From Streptomyces sp. CB01881 (GTDB taxonomy: Bacteria > Actinomycetota > Actinomycetes > Streptomycetales > Streptomycetaceae), in contig NZ_CP026498.1 in assembly GCF_002953255.1 (NCBI RefSeq), forward strand, positions 9,326,066 through 9,390,065: a DNA stretch of 64,000 bases, written 5' to 3'. Below the pieces are notes generated by a model that saw nothing but the letters and a program-made list of their open reading frames with translations, searched no databases and was not told where the DNA came from. How positions within the stretch are numbered: the first letter of the stretch is position 1; the number at the start of each line of letters is the position of its first letter. Both the position numbers and the translations under genes were made by a program. Shown here piece after piece: positions 8,312 through 16,728 of the stretch.

Positions 8312-9265
8312 TTAGAAGTATCCCTCGCGCTTGCGGTCTTCCATCGCGGCCTCGGAGAGTTTGTCGTCGGCGCGGGTGGCGCCGCGCTCGGTGAGGCGGC
8401 TGGCGGCGATCTCGGCGATGACGGCCTGGATGTCGGTGGCGTCGGAGTCGACGGCGCCGGTGCAGGACATGTCGCCGACCGTGCGGTAGCGGATCAGGCG
8501 CCGCTGGAGGGGCTCGTTCTCCTTGGGGCCGCCCCACTCGCCGGCGGTCAGCCACATGCCGTCGCGGGAGAAGACGTCGCGCTCGTGCGCGTAGTAGATC
8601 TGGGGGAGTTCGATGCCCTCGCGCTCGATGTACTGCCAGACGTCCAGTTCGGTCCAGTTGGAGAGCGGGAAGACCCGGACGTGCTCGCCGACGGCGTGCC
8701 GGCCGTTGTACAGGGACCAGAGCTCGGGGCGCTGGCGGCGCGGGTCCCAGGCGCCGAACTCGTCGCGCAGGGAGAAGACGCGTTCCTTGGCGCGGGCCTT
8801 CTCCTCGTCGCGGCGGCCGCCGCCGAAGACGGCGTCGAACTTGTTGCCCTCGATGGCGTCCAGCAGCGGGACGGTCTGGAGCGGGTTGCGGGTGCCGTCG
8901 GGGCGCTCGCGCAGCCGGCCGTCGTCGATGAAGTCCTGGACGTGGGCGACGTGCAGGCGCAGGTTGTGCCTGGCCGCCACCCGGTCGCGGTACTCGATGA
9001 CCTCGGGGAAGTTGTGGCCGGTGTCCACGTGCAGCAGCGAGAAGGGGATGGCGGCCGGCCAGAAGGCCTTGAGCGCCAGGTGCAGCATGACGATGGAGTC
9101 CTTGCCGCCGGAGAAGAGGATCACCGGGCGCTCGAACTCCCCCGCGACCTCGCGGAAGATGTGCACCGACTCGGCCTCCAGCGCGTCCAGGTGGGACAGC
9201 GCGAAGGGGTTCTCCGAGTCGCCGGGGCCATCGGTGTGGCCGCGAACCGGAAGGGACCTGGTCAC
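8312..9265 (-). CDS. cysD: Sulfate adenylyltransferase small subunit, CysD
   Basis: A 317-aa PP-loop ATP pyrophosphatase family protein, the catalytic subunit of ATP sulfurylase. The pyrophosphate-binding loop is LFSGGKDSIVML near residue 50, and the C-terminus ends in the family-typical EAAMEDRKREGYF. The GTG start at 9265 overlaps the end of the upstream fusion gene, and the TAA stop abuts the cysN start, so all three genes are coupled. Confidence 0.93.
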   Translation of the reverse strand: MTRSLPVRGHTDGPGDSENPFALSHLDALEAESVHIFREVAGEFERPVILFSGGKDSIVMLHLALKAFWPAAIPFSLLHVDTGHNFPEVIEYRDRVAARHNLRLHVAHVQDFIDDGRLRERPDGTRNPLQTVPLLDAIEGNKFDAVFGGGRRDEEKARAKERVFSLRDEFGAWDPRRQRPELWSLYNGRHAVGEHVRVFPLSNWTELDVWQYIEREGIELPQIYYAHERDVFSRDGMWLTAGEWGGPKENEPLQRRLIRYRTVGDMSCTGAVDSDATDIQAVIAEIAASRLTERGATRADDKLSEAAMEDRKREGYF

Positions 9266-11286
9266 ACCAGCCCCCTCTCCGCGAGCAGCGCGCGCAGGAT
9301 GTCCGCCGACTCGGCAACCGTCTGGCGATGGGTCTCAAGACGTAGGTCGGGCAGGTCGGGAACCTCGTACGGGTCGTCGACGCCGGTCAGGCCGGAGAGC
9401 TCGCCGGCCGCCTGCTTCGCGTACAGCCCCTTGACGTCCCGCACGGCGCAGACCTCGGCGGGTGCGGCCACATGGATCTCCAGGTACGGGATACAGCCGA
9501 GGTCGTGCCGGAGCCGGACGATCTCCCGGCTGCTCCGGTACGGCGCGATGGCCGGGACCAGCACGATCACACCGTTGCGTGCGAGCACCTCGGCGACCAT
9601 GCCGATCCGCTGTACGTTGGTGTCACGGTCCTCACGAGAGAATCCGAGGCCGGCCGAGAGGAGTGTGCGGATCTCGTCCCCGTCGAGGATCTCCACCCTC
9701 CGGCCCACGGCGCGCAGCCGCTCGGCCAGTTCCTCCGCGACGCTGCTCTTTCCCGCGCTGGGCAGTCCGGTCAGCCAGACCGTGACGCCGGACTCACAGG
9801 CGGGCGGGTTCGGTGCGGCGGACATCATCGCTTCGTTCATCGCGTCAAGCTCCGGCAGCGCGCTCCCGGTCCGGTCAGCCCGGTGGGCGGAGGCCGCCGT
9901 GAGAGCCGCCGCCGGAACGGGGCCGAGAAGCGACCGTACGAGGTCCGCGGCCTGCTGCCGGATCTCCGGCACCGCGGTGCTCTCCCACAGGTCGCCGCGC
10001 CGGTGCGCACCGATGGTCCAGAGCGAGCGGGCAGCGCCGTCGCTGCCGCGGAGCCGCCCCTCGGCCGTGGTCGCCAGACCGATCCCCAGCGGCCCGGGTT
10101 CTGCAAGTCCGGAGGAGAACAGGCAGGTGAGCAGTGGGTCCGCGCAGTCGGCCGACCGCAGATCCGGCCCGGTGCAGTCCACCACCCAGCCGACCCGGAG
10201 CAGCCGGGAGCCGGTCGCCGAGACCGTCAGCGACTCCCCTTCCGCCCGGACCGCGGTGACCTCACCCGTGTGCAGTCGCAGCCGCCGGGTGGTCCGCAGA
10301 CGGGTGATCGCCTCCGCGGTCTGCGGCGGCATCCGGTGTCGGTGGGTGTTCCACATGGTCTGGTGCGCCCGGAGGAACTCCGCCCGCTCGTCGTCAGCCA
10401 GGGTGTCCCACAGCCGGGCCGTGTGCGGGCGCAGTCCGTCCAATGCCGGGCGCCAGTCGCCCTGCGCCCGCGTCACCTGCCGAACGTGTTGCAGGAGGGC
10501 CTCGCGCAGCCGGTGCAGCGGGAGCCCGTCCAGGGGCTCCGCCGGCGGCACGGGCGGCAGCGGAGCCAGCGCATGGGCCTGTGGCAGCAGGCCGTGACGG
10601 GACAGGGCGTGGACGGTTCGCCCCGGGCGGTCAAGTGACTGGGCGAGGTCCACGGCGGTCAGGCCGCTGCCGACCAGGAGTACGTCGTCGGCCGCGGCGA
10701 GAGGCCGCGCGAGCGCGGCGGGTGCCCAGGGATTCGCCACGAACCGCCGCGACTCCCGCAGTTCGCGCGGCGCCCACGAGCTGGTACCGGGCAGCGGACC
10801 GGTCGCGATCACCACGCTGTGAGCCTTGTGACGGGATCCGTCGGAGAGGCGCACCTCGGCCCGGTCGCCCTGCCACGAGCAGGCCGTGGCGCGCAGCCGC
10901 AGCCGGCGCAGGGTCACCAGGTTGCCGGCCTGTCTTACGGACTCGGCCAGGGTGGCGGCGAGGTAGTCGGCGTAGTGGCGCCTGGGGGCGAACGAGCTTC
11001 CGGTCGCAGTGGAGTCGCGGAAGCGGACCAGCCAGTCGGTGAAGTGACCTGGCAGGTCCGGTAAACAGCTCATGTTGCCCGCGGGCACGTTCAGGAGATG
11101 CCGCGGATCGTCCGTGGCGAACGCACCGCCCGCTCCCGTCCGCGGGTCGGGATCGACCAAGGTGATCGCCACCGGCACGTGTCGCCGGAGCGACTCCCGT
11201 GCGGCCTGGACAGCGACCATGGTCCCGGAAGCCCCTGCCCCCACGACGACGAGCTGGTGAGGGTCACGACCGTGTGCGCCGAGCAA
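9262..11286 (-). CDS. Fusion of FAD/NAD(P)-binding oxidoreductase and APS kinase (CysC)
   Basis: A 674-aa two-domain protein. Residues 1 to about 470 form a flavoprotein-like domain: dinucleotide motif VVVGAGASGTM at residues 13-23, ATG motif VVIATGPLPG near 160, a second nucleotide motif VLLVGSGLTAVDLA near 203 and VVDCTG near 370. Residues 500-674 are an APS kinase, with P-loop GLPSAGKSS (507-515), LDGDEIRTLL and VKGLYAKQ, which would phosphorylate APS to PAPS. The TTG start at 11286 is supported by GCGGAGG six bases upstream. Codon 75 is TTA (11062-11064). First gene of the operon with cysD and cysN. The role of the flavin-like domain is unknown; it resembles FAD-NAD(P)-binding domain proteins of uncertain substrate. 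Confidence 0.88.
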   Translation of the reverse strand: MLGAHGRDPHQLVVVGAGASGTMVAVQAARESLRRHVPVAITLVDPDPRTGAGGAFATDDPRHLLNVPAGNMSCLPDLPGHFTDWLVRFRDSTATGSSFAPRRHYADYLAATLAESVRQAGNLVTLRRLRLRATACSWQGDRAEVRLSDGSRHKAHSVVIATGPLPGTSSWAPRELRESRRFVANPWAPAALARPLAAADDVLLVGSGLTAVDLAQSLDRPGRTVHALSRHGLLPQAHALAPLPPVPPAEPLDGLPLHRLREALLQHVRQVTRAQGDWRPALDGLRPHTARLWDTLADDERAEFLRAHQTMWNTHRHRMPPQTAEAITRLRTTRRLRLHTGEVTAVRAEGESLTVSATGSRLLRVGWVVDCTGPDLRSADCADPLLTCLFSSGLAEPGPLGIGLATTAEGRLRGSDGAARSLWTIGAHRRGDLWESTAVPEIRQQAADLVRSLLGPVPAAALTAASAHRADRTGSALPELDAMNEAMMSAAPNPPACESGVTVWLTGLPSAGKSSVAEELAERLRAVGRRVEILDGDEIRTLLSAGLGFSREDRDTNVQRIGMVAEVLARNGVIVLVPAIAPYRSSREIVRLRHDLGCIPYLEIHVAAPAEVCAVRDVKGLYAKQAAGELSGLTGVDDPYEVPDLPDLRLETHRQTVAESADILRALLAERGLV

Positions 11287-11300
11287 TGTGCACCTCCGCA

Positions 11301-11328
11301 GGATTGTTCACCAATCCGGTGGATTATA
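11301..11328 (-). promoter_or_regulatory. Perfect TATAAT -10 box plus dyad upstream of the flavoprotein-APS kinase gene
   Basis: On the minus strand TATAAT lies at 11328-11323. Immediately downstream is an inverted repeat (6-bp arms at 11301-11306 and 11312-11317, spacer of 5), then the ribosome binding site. No good -35 box is visible at 17 bp, which fits an activated or repressed promoter. The dyad covers the expected transcription start and sits between the operon and the divergent Rrf2-type regulator, so it is a natural operator candidate for that regulator. Confidence 0.5.
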
Positions 11329-11427
11329 TGACCATCCCGCTTGGAGTGGTGGCTTCAGATTGCTTTTGTTGCACGTGAGTTGGCGCGAAGTGGTTCTGAC
11401 CTCACCGATCGTGAGAAGCTGTGCCGC

Positions 11428-11889
11428 ATGCGGATCTCAGCTCGGACGGACTACGCGATACGCGCGATGGCCGAACTCGCGCGCACGCCGGAGGCACCGC
11501 AGAAGGCGGAACAGCTGTCCGCCTCCCAGGACATCCCGCTCCGCTTCCTGCTCTCGATCCTGCGCGAGTTGCGACAGCACCGGCTGGTGCAGAGCAGTCG
11601 CGGCCCCGAGGGCGGATACCGGCTGGGCAGGCCGCCGGAGGAGATCTCCATCGCGGATGTCATCCGCGCGATCGACGGCTCCCTCGCCAGCTTCCGGGAC
11701 CTGCGCCTCAGTGACCTCAGCTACCCGGGTGCGGCCGCAGCCCTGCCGGATGTCTGGCGAGCCGTGCGGGTCAGCCTGCGGCAGGTCCTGGAGCGGGTGA
11801 CGCTGGCCGACATGGCGATCGGCGAACTCCCGCCCTCCGTACAGGCGCAGGCCCAGGAGTACCTCGACGACGCCCGGCACGGATCATAG
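11428..11889 (+). CDS. Rrf2-family transcriptional regulator
   Basis: A 153-aa Rrf2-type regulator. The N-terminal winged helix has the family pattern MRISARTDYAIRAM, then SASQDIPLRFLLSILRELRQHRLVQSSRGPEGGYRL. The cluster of three cysteines used by Fe-S members (IscR, NsrR, RsrR) is absent. It is therefore more like CymR-type members, which respond to cysteine metabolism through a partner protein. It diverges from the PAPS operon and probably controls it; that is inference from position. The start ATG at 11428 is chosen by family length. Its 3' end overlaps the convergent next gene by 6 bp. Confidence 0.88.
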   Translation: MRISARTDYAIRAMAELARTPEAPQKAEQLSASQDIPLRFLLSILRELRQHRLVQSSRGPEGGYRLGRPPEEISIADVIRAIDGSLASFRDLRLSDLSYPGAAAALPDVWRAVRVSLRQVLERVTLADMAIGELPPSVQAQAQEYLDDARHGS

Positions 11890-13971
11890 CGCGCCCTTGC
11901 GTTGCAGGTAGCCGAAGCAGATCCACCCGGGCAGCGCCGGCAGCCAGAAGACGAGCACGCGGTAGAGCAGCACCGACGGGGTGGCGATCTCGGCCGGCAC
12001 CTGGGCGAGCCCCGTCAGGGTCCCGATCAGCGCGGTCTCGACCGCTCCGATGCCTCCGGGCGTGGGCACCACGGATCCCACCGCGTGCGCCGTCAGGAAC
12101 GCCACCGCGACGGTGGGGATGCCGCCCGAGCCACCGAAGGCACGCAGGGACGCCGCCAGGCAGAGCACGTACGTCACGGTGAGCAGCAAGTGTCCGGCGA
12201 GGCCTGTGACCAGTCTGTCCGGCTGCCGCAGCAGGTCGAGCAGCCGGGGCGCCACCCCGGACAGCGGACGGCGCACCAGCGCCACCGCCCGCCGCCGCAC
12301 CGGGGAAACGACCGCAACCAGGAGGACCGGAATCGCGACGGTCGGCAGACCGATCGCGACGGCCCGGGCGGAGACCAGGTGACCGGGCACCGCAATGCCG
12401 CTCATGGCGCCGAAGACGAGCAGCAGGAGCATCCGGCAGGTACCCAGGGCCAGCTGCGAGAGCCCGACGCTCGCGACCGCCAGGACCGGCCGTACGCCCG
12501 ACTTCTGCAGGAACCGGACCGCGAGAGTCACCCCGGCGAGCTGCACCGGGGCCACCAGCTTCACGAACGATCCCGCAAGCTGCGCCAGCAGGACCCGGCC
12601 GAACGGCAGCCGCTCCGGAACGAATCCGCTCAGGCCCATCGCTGCCACCGGATGACTGAGCAGCGCCGCGAGGAGCGCGTAGGCCAGCCACCGGGTGTCC
12701 GTGGCGGTGACGTCGATCCGGGCGAGGGGGAACCCGGTGAGGAGGTAGTAGACCGCGCAGCCGCCCACGGCCACGGTGAGGACCGTACGAAGGCGCACCC
12801 GTGACAGCCGGGCCGGCGAGGCCGGGGCCCCCGGAACCAGCTCCAGGACGCGCCCGCGGATCGCGGCCAGCAGATTTCCGGCCGCCCTGCCCTCTCCGGC
12901 CGCTCCGTCGGCCCCGACGGCCCCGGCCTGGCCGGCCGGCCCGCCGCTCGTCAGGCCCAGCCCGGCCAGGAGCTCACCCCGGCGCCCGCCGTTGAACAGG
13001 CGCAGGTCGGCGCGGAGGGTCCGGCTGAGGCCGGCCGGCTGGAGCAGGGGCACCGCGGCCGCCACACGTTCCTCGCCCAGTGCCCCCGCAGCGGCGGCCA
13101 CCGCCCGTTCCGGGCCCACCCGAAGCGCGAGGACCGTGAGCAGCTGCGCGATGTCCAGGCCCAGCACGAGGTCGTCGGCCGCCAGGGCTGTGCCGCCGAA
13201 TCCGGCCAGCACGACCACGCCTTGATGGTTGATCAGGAGCGAGCTCCCGGCCAGACCGCGGTGCGCGATCCGCCGGTCGTGCAGCAGTGCGACAGACCTC
13301 CAGAACCTGGCCTGGAGCTCGTCATCGATCTCGGCGTCGGCCAGTTGGTCCAGGGTCCGGCCCTCGACCTGCTCGTAGACGAGCAGCACCATGCCGGTGC
13401 CCGACTCCACGGTGGCCAGCAGCTGGGGGGCCGGCACACCGGAGCCGGCCACCGCGGCGGCGACCACGGCCGCCCGCTCCACGACCTGTCGCGGCGTGCG
13501 TGGGCCGCGCTCCACGACTCCGGGGCGGAACCGCAGCCACCGCAGAAGCCGCGGGAGGGACCCGGACGCCAGCTGCGCGCGGTCGATGACGCGCACGTCG
13601 AGCGGCGGCCCACCCTCCTGCGGCACGTGATACCACCGGGTGCCGTCCGGGGCGTCGGTCACGTGGCGGATGCCGTTCGGCCGGAATCCGGCCGAGCCCA
13701 GGGCTTCCAGCATCCGCCCGACGGCGGTCTGCGGCCCGGGCCCCCCGAGTACGCGGCGGGTACCGAGGACGATGGTCCGGCCCGCCGCCACGGCCGGGCC
13801 GCCGACCGTGGACCGGAGCAGGACGACGCCCCGGCCGAGCATGCGGAGCAGCAGGCGCACCAGGTCCGACAGCCGGCGAGCCCGCGTCGCGTGTGACGGC
13901 TCCCCGGGCCCTGTCCGGCGGCCCGGCCACATCGTCAGACCCTCGTCACGGTTACCGCGCATCCGCCGCAT
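11884..13971 (-). CDS. Kinase-like domain fused to lysylphosphatidylglycerol-synthase-type membrane domain
   Basis: About 695 aa. Residues ~60-350 are a soluble domain resembling an aminoglycoside-phosphotransferase/ABC1-type kinase fold (for example VLLVYEQVEGRTLDQL and the AHRGLAGSSLLINHQG loop). The catalytic HGD/HRD signature is replaced by AHRGL, so activity is doubtful. The C-terminal half has multiple hydrophobic segments and the motifs PTPGGIGAVE and RVLVFWLPALPG, typical of the lysylphosphatidylglycerol synthase transmembrane (UPF0104) family. No aminoacyl-transferase GNAT domain is present. The start is uncertain: ATG 13971 or TTG 13977. It probably acts at the membrane in lipid handling or flipping. 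It forms the border between the NRPS and isoprenoid regions, with no obvious link to either. Confidence 0.82.
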   Translation of the reverse strand: MRRMRGNRDEGLTMWPGRRTGPGEPSHATRARRLSDLVRLLLRMLGRGVVLLRSTVGGPAVAAGRTIVLGTRRVLGGPGPQTAVGRMLEALGSAGFRPNGIRHVTDAPDGTRWYHVPQEGGPPLDVRVIDRAQLASGSLPRLLRWLRFRPGVVERGPRTPRQVVERAAVVAAAVAGSGVPAPQLLATVESGTGMVLLVYEQVEGRTLDQLADAEIDDELQARFWRSVALLHDRRIAHRGLAGSSLLINHQGVVVLAGFGGTALAADDLVLGLDIAQLLTVLALRVGPERAVAAAAGALGEERVAAAVPLLQPAGLSRTLRADLRLFNGGRRGELLAGLGLTSGGPAGQAGAVGADGAAGEGRAAGNLLAAIRGRVLELVPGAPASPARLSRVRLRTVLTVAVGGCAVYYLLTGFPLARIDVTATDTRWLAYALLAALLSHPVAAMGLSGFVPERLPFGRVLLAQLAGSFVKLVAPVQLAGVTLAVRFLQKSGVRPVLAVASVGLSQLALGTCRMLLLLVFGAMSGIAVPGHLVSARAVAIGLPTVAIPVLLVAVVSPVRRRAVALVRRPLSGVAPRLLDLLRQPDRLVTGLAGHLLLTVTYVLCLAASLRAFGGSGGIPTVAVAFLTAHAVGSVVPTPGGIGAVETALIGTLTGLAQVPAEIATPSVLLYRVLVFWLPALPGWICFGYLQRKGAL

Positions 13972-14091
13972 CGTCAAAGGAGGCCTCTCACTGGACGGTT
14001 CAGCGCATTATCCCGCCGGACCGTCGTCGGAGATCACCCCCATGGCGGAACCCGCGGTCGGGCGGTCAACCCGGGCGACGGTCCGGGCCGG

Positions 14092-14538
14092 TCAGCCGAG
14101 CCCGGCCACCGGACCGAGATGACGCCGTAGCGCGTCCCGGATCGGCGGCAGGATGGGCAGGCCCGCCAGGTCCGAGAACGGAATCCAGGCAGACGCGTCG
14201 ACACCCCCGTGCCCGCCGTGCGTCAGCTCGCCCCCGGTCACCTCGATCTCGTAAAGGGCGAAGACGGCATGGAAGTCGATGCCGATGCTCAGCAGGCGGT
14301 GTTCGGCGTCGAGGTCCAGCAGCCGGCCCGCGGCAACGTCGAACCCGGTCTCCTCCTTGAACTCGCGCACCACGGTGTCCCGCGGGTGCTCGCCGTGCTC
14401 GACCTTGCCGCCCGGAAGCATCCAGCGACCGTGGTCGTCCTTGGAGGACGGCCCGATGCGCACCATCAGCACCGCGTCCGGCCGCCGCAGGATCCCGTAC
14501 GAAGCGAACCGTTGCAACGGCTCGTACGCGGTCGTCAT
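14092..14538 (-). CDS. Nudix hydrolase
   Basis: A 148-aa Nudix protein. The Nudix box is visible as GGKVEHGEHPRDTVVREF followed by KEETGFD, with all catalytic glutamates. The N-terminal GILRRPDAVLMVRIGPSSK resembles DNA-mismatch/CTP-pyrophosphohydrolase-type members. The start ATG 14538 has GGGAGG upstream. It is followed 114 bp on by the kinase-membrane gene and preceded 46 bp by the ABC permease gene, on the same strand. The substrate cannot be told. Confidence 0.88.
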   Translation of the reverse strand: MTTAYEPLQRFASYGILRRPDAVLMVRIGPSSKDDHGRWMLPGGKVEHGEHPRDTVVREFKEETGFDVAAGRLLDLDAEHRLLSIGIDFHAVFALYEIEVTGGELTHGGHGGVDASAWIPFSDLAGLPILPPIRDALRRHLGPVAGLG

Positions 14539-14584
14539 ACCGGTCCGTCCTCCCACATCCATACGCCGGGGCCCGTCCTGGAGC

Positions 14585-15352
14585 TCATGCCCAGTGCCGC
14601 CGGTCCTTGTCCATTGTGAACCGCCAGAGCGCCAGCGCCGTGAAGGCCGCTGCGAAGCCGAGCAGCGCCCCGGCGTTCGGCAGCACGCCGCCCACTCCGG
14701 CGCCGTCCAGCACCACCTTCCGGAAACCGCCGACCGCCCAGTACACCGGGGTGAACCTGGCGATCCAGCCGATCCAGTCGGCCATCAGCTCGGTCGGCAC
14801 CAGAGCGCCGCCGAAGACCGTCCAGCTCAGCGTGACCATCCGCTCGACCGCGAACGCCTGCCGCCGGGTCGGGGAGACCGCGCACAGGGCCAGCGCGAAG
14901 GAGACCACACAGACGGCCAGCGCGACCATCACCACGAGCAGCGCGAGCAGCGAACCGTGGACCCGCAGGCCGATCACCGCCCAGCCCAGCACGAACAGGA
15001 ACACGCACTGGCCGACCACGAGGGCCGCGCACAGCGCGGCCTTGCCCACCAGCAGCTCCCAGGTGCGCAGGGGCGACAGACGCAGCCGCTGCCAGGTGTG
15101 CAGGCCGTGCTCGCGGAAGTAGGACTCGGTGACCAGCCCGGTCATGAAGAACGAGAACATGCCCGTCATGCCGGGCACCGCCAGCTGGGCGCCGTCGGCG
15201 TCGCCGTAGCCGAGCTGGGAGAGCGCACCGGAGTACAGCGGCTTGATGAACAGCATCAGCAGACAGGGCGTCAGCAGCACCGTCACGAGCGGTGCCGGCT
15301 CACGGCGGAGCCAGGTCGCGTCATGCCGGAGCAGTGACAGGACTCGTGTCAT
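14585..15352 (-). CDS. ABC-2 type transporter permease
   Basis: A 255-aa integral membrane protein with about six hydrophobic segments, of the ABC-2/DrrB drug exporter type. N-terminal RHDATWLRREP is cytoplasmic, and TPVYWAVGGFRKVVLDG near the C-terminus is a family pattern. Its start lies 32 bp inside the ATPase gene, so the two are coupled and make an exporter. It is the last gene of the long left-arm operon that diverges from the isoprenoid genes, and may export the product or give self-resistance. Confidence 0.88.
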   Translation of the reverse strand: MTRVLSLLRHDATWLRREPAPLVTVLLTPCLLMLFIKPLYSGALSQLGYGDADGAQLAVPGMTGMFSFFMTGLVTESYFREHGLHTWQRLRLSPLRTWELLVGKAALCAALVVGQCVFLFVLGWAVIGLRVHGSLLALLVVMVALAVCVVSFALALCAVSPTRRQAFAVERMVTLSWTVFGGALVPTELMADWIGWIARFTPVYWAVGGFRKVVLDGAGVGGVLPNAGALLGFAAAFTALALWRFTMDKDRRHWA

Positions 15353-16259
15353 GCGATGCCTCCCCCGCCAGGATGTTGAAGTACGCGCGCTCGAGATCCG
15401 CCCGGGCGATCTCCACTCCCTGAAGCCGCTCCCGGTGGCCGGCCACAGCTTCGAGCGCTTTGACGATGTCGACCGCGGGCCGCGCGGTCGGGAGGAAGAC
15501 GGTGTCGGCCAACACCCGCGCCCCCGGCCAGATGATCTCCGGTGGCTCGCCGTCGAAGCGGAGGGCGAGTTCGCTGCGGGTGTTCTCGGCGATCAGCCCG
15601 TCCACAGTGCCGTCCGCGACGATCCGCCCGCCGGCAAGCACCACCACCCGGGCGCGCAACTCCTCGACCTCCGCCAGGTAGTGCGTCGTGTACACCACGA
15701 GCGTGCCGCGCGCAGCCTGCCGTTGCACGACCTCCAGCAGCCGGAGCCGGGTCTGCGGATCCGCGCCTGCCGTCGGCTCGTCAAGCAGCACGACCTCGGG
15801 CCGGTGCACCAGCGCGCAGCCGGCGTGCAGCCGGCGCTGCTGGCCGCCGGAGAGCTCCGCCGCGCGCTGGCCGCGCTGACCGGTGAGCTCCAGCGCGTCG
15901 ATCAGCCCGTCGACGGACTCGGTCAGTTCCCGTCCCCGCAGCCCGCCGAGCGAGCCGAAGAAGCGCAGGTTCTCCTCGACCGTGTGCACCGGGTAGACCG
16001 CGATCTCCTGCCCGGCGAGACCGAGGCGGCCTCGCAGCGCCTTGGCCCCGCCGGCCACATCGGTCCCGAGCACCTGCACGGACCCTCCGTCGGGGCGGAG
16101 CAGACCAGCGATGACGGACATCAGCGTGGTCTTCCCCGCTCCGTTCGGACCGAGCACTGCCAGCACCTCGCCGCGATCGGCGGAGAGCGTCAGTCCGCGC
16201 AGCACGTGCCGCTCGCCGAAGGACTTCTGCAGCCCCTCGATCTCCAGACCAGGTCCCAC
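15321..16259 (-). CDS. ABC transporter ATP-binding protein (exporter)
   Basis: A 312-aa DrrA/CcmA-type ATPase: Walker A GPNGAGKTT, signature LSGGQQRRL and Walker B VVLLDEPTAG, followed by a C-terminal extension with ALEAV and RADLERAYFNI segments typical of exporters. The GTG start at 16259 shares a base with the TAG stop of the SRPBCC gene. It pairs with the downstream permease. Confidence 0.92.
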   Translation of the reverse strand: MGPGLEIEGLQKSFGERHVLRGLTLSADRGEVLAVLGPNGAGKTTLMSVIAGLLRPDGGSVQVLGTDVAGGAKALRGRLGLAGQEIAVYPVHTVEENLRFFGSLGGLRGRELTESVDGLIDALELTGQRGQRAAELSGGQQRRLHAGCALVHRPEVVLLDEPTAGADPQTRLRLLEVVQRQAARGTLVVYTTHYLAEVEELRARVVVLAGGRIVADGTVDGLIAENTRSELALRFDGEPPEIIWPGARVLADTVFLPTARPAVDIVKALEAVAGHRERLQGVEIARADLERAYFNILAGEASHDTSPVTAPA

Positions 16260-16708
16260 TAGTCGGCACGCCGCCCGAGCGACACCAGCATGTCCGAGGA
16301 GTTCTTCTCGATGGCCCGGACCGCGACCGGCTCCAGCATCGGCCGGAGCATCGGGATGCCGATCTCGAAGTCCACCTCAAGGGTGGCCTCGGTGATCTCC
16401 TCCGTCACCTTCGTCACCTGCCAGAACCCGGCGAACCGCTCGAGGTCACCGGCCACCTGCTCATAGGTCAGACGCCACTGCGACGGGTCCCGGACCTCAC
16501 GCTCGCTCCACTTGAGCACGGACCCCTTGAGCAGGACCTCCCACTCGGTCACCGCCTCGGTGATCCCGTCGGGCCGGGTCTCCTCGGAGAGCACCTGGGT
16601 CCTGATCACCGAGTCCATGAAGGTGGGGTAGGACTCGATGTCACAGATTCGCTTCCACACGTCGTCGGCCGAAGCGACCAGTCGTTCACGCACCGTTACG
16701 ATCGGCAA
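16259..16708 (-). CDS. SRPBCC (START/Bet v1-like) polyketide cyclase-type protein
   Basis: A 149-aa protein of the SRPBCC helix-grip fold: N-terminal PIVTVRERLVASADDVWKRI, then DIESYPTFMDSV and a long C-terminal helix. Such proteins bind hydrophobic ligands and include aromatase/cyclases and coenzyme Q-binding COQ10-like proteins. I choose the TTG start at 16708, preceded by GGGGAG; the frame extends further upstream but overlaps the aminotransferase gene. It sits between the aminotransferase and the exporter genes, with 20 bp and 1-nt overlap respectively. A role in binding or cyclising an intermediate is inferred from family and context only. Confidence 0.82.
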   Translation of the reverse strand: MPIVTVRERLVASADDVWKRICDIESYPTFMDSVIRTQVLSEETRPDGITEAVTEWEVLLKGSVLKWSEREVRDPSQWRLTYEQVAGDLERFAGFWQVTKVTEEITEATLEVDFEIGIPMLRPMLEPVAVRAIEKNSSDMLVSLGRRAD

Positions 16709-16728
16709 TTTCTTCCATCTCCCCTGTA

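Noticed and set aside
6738..9338. A very long open frame on the minus strand covering the cysDN region in another phase
   Set aside because: It is out of frame with CysN/CysD, has Arg/Pro/Ala-rich composition without domains, and arises from high GC at third positions.
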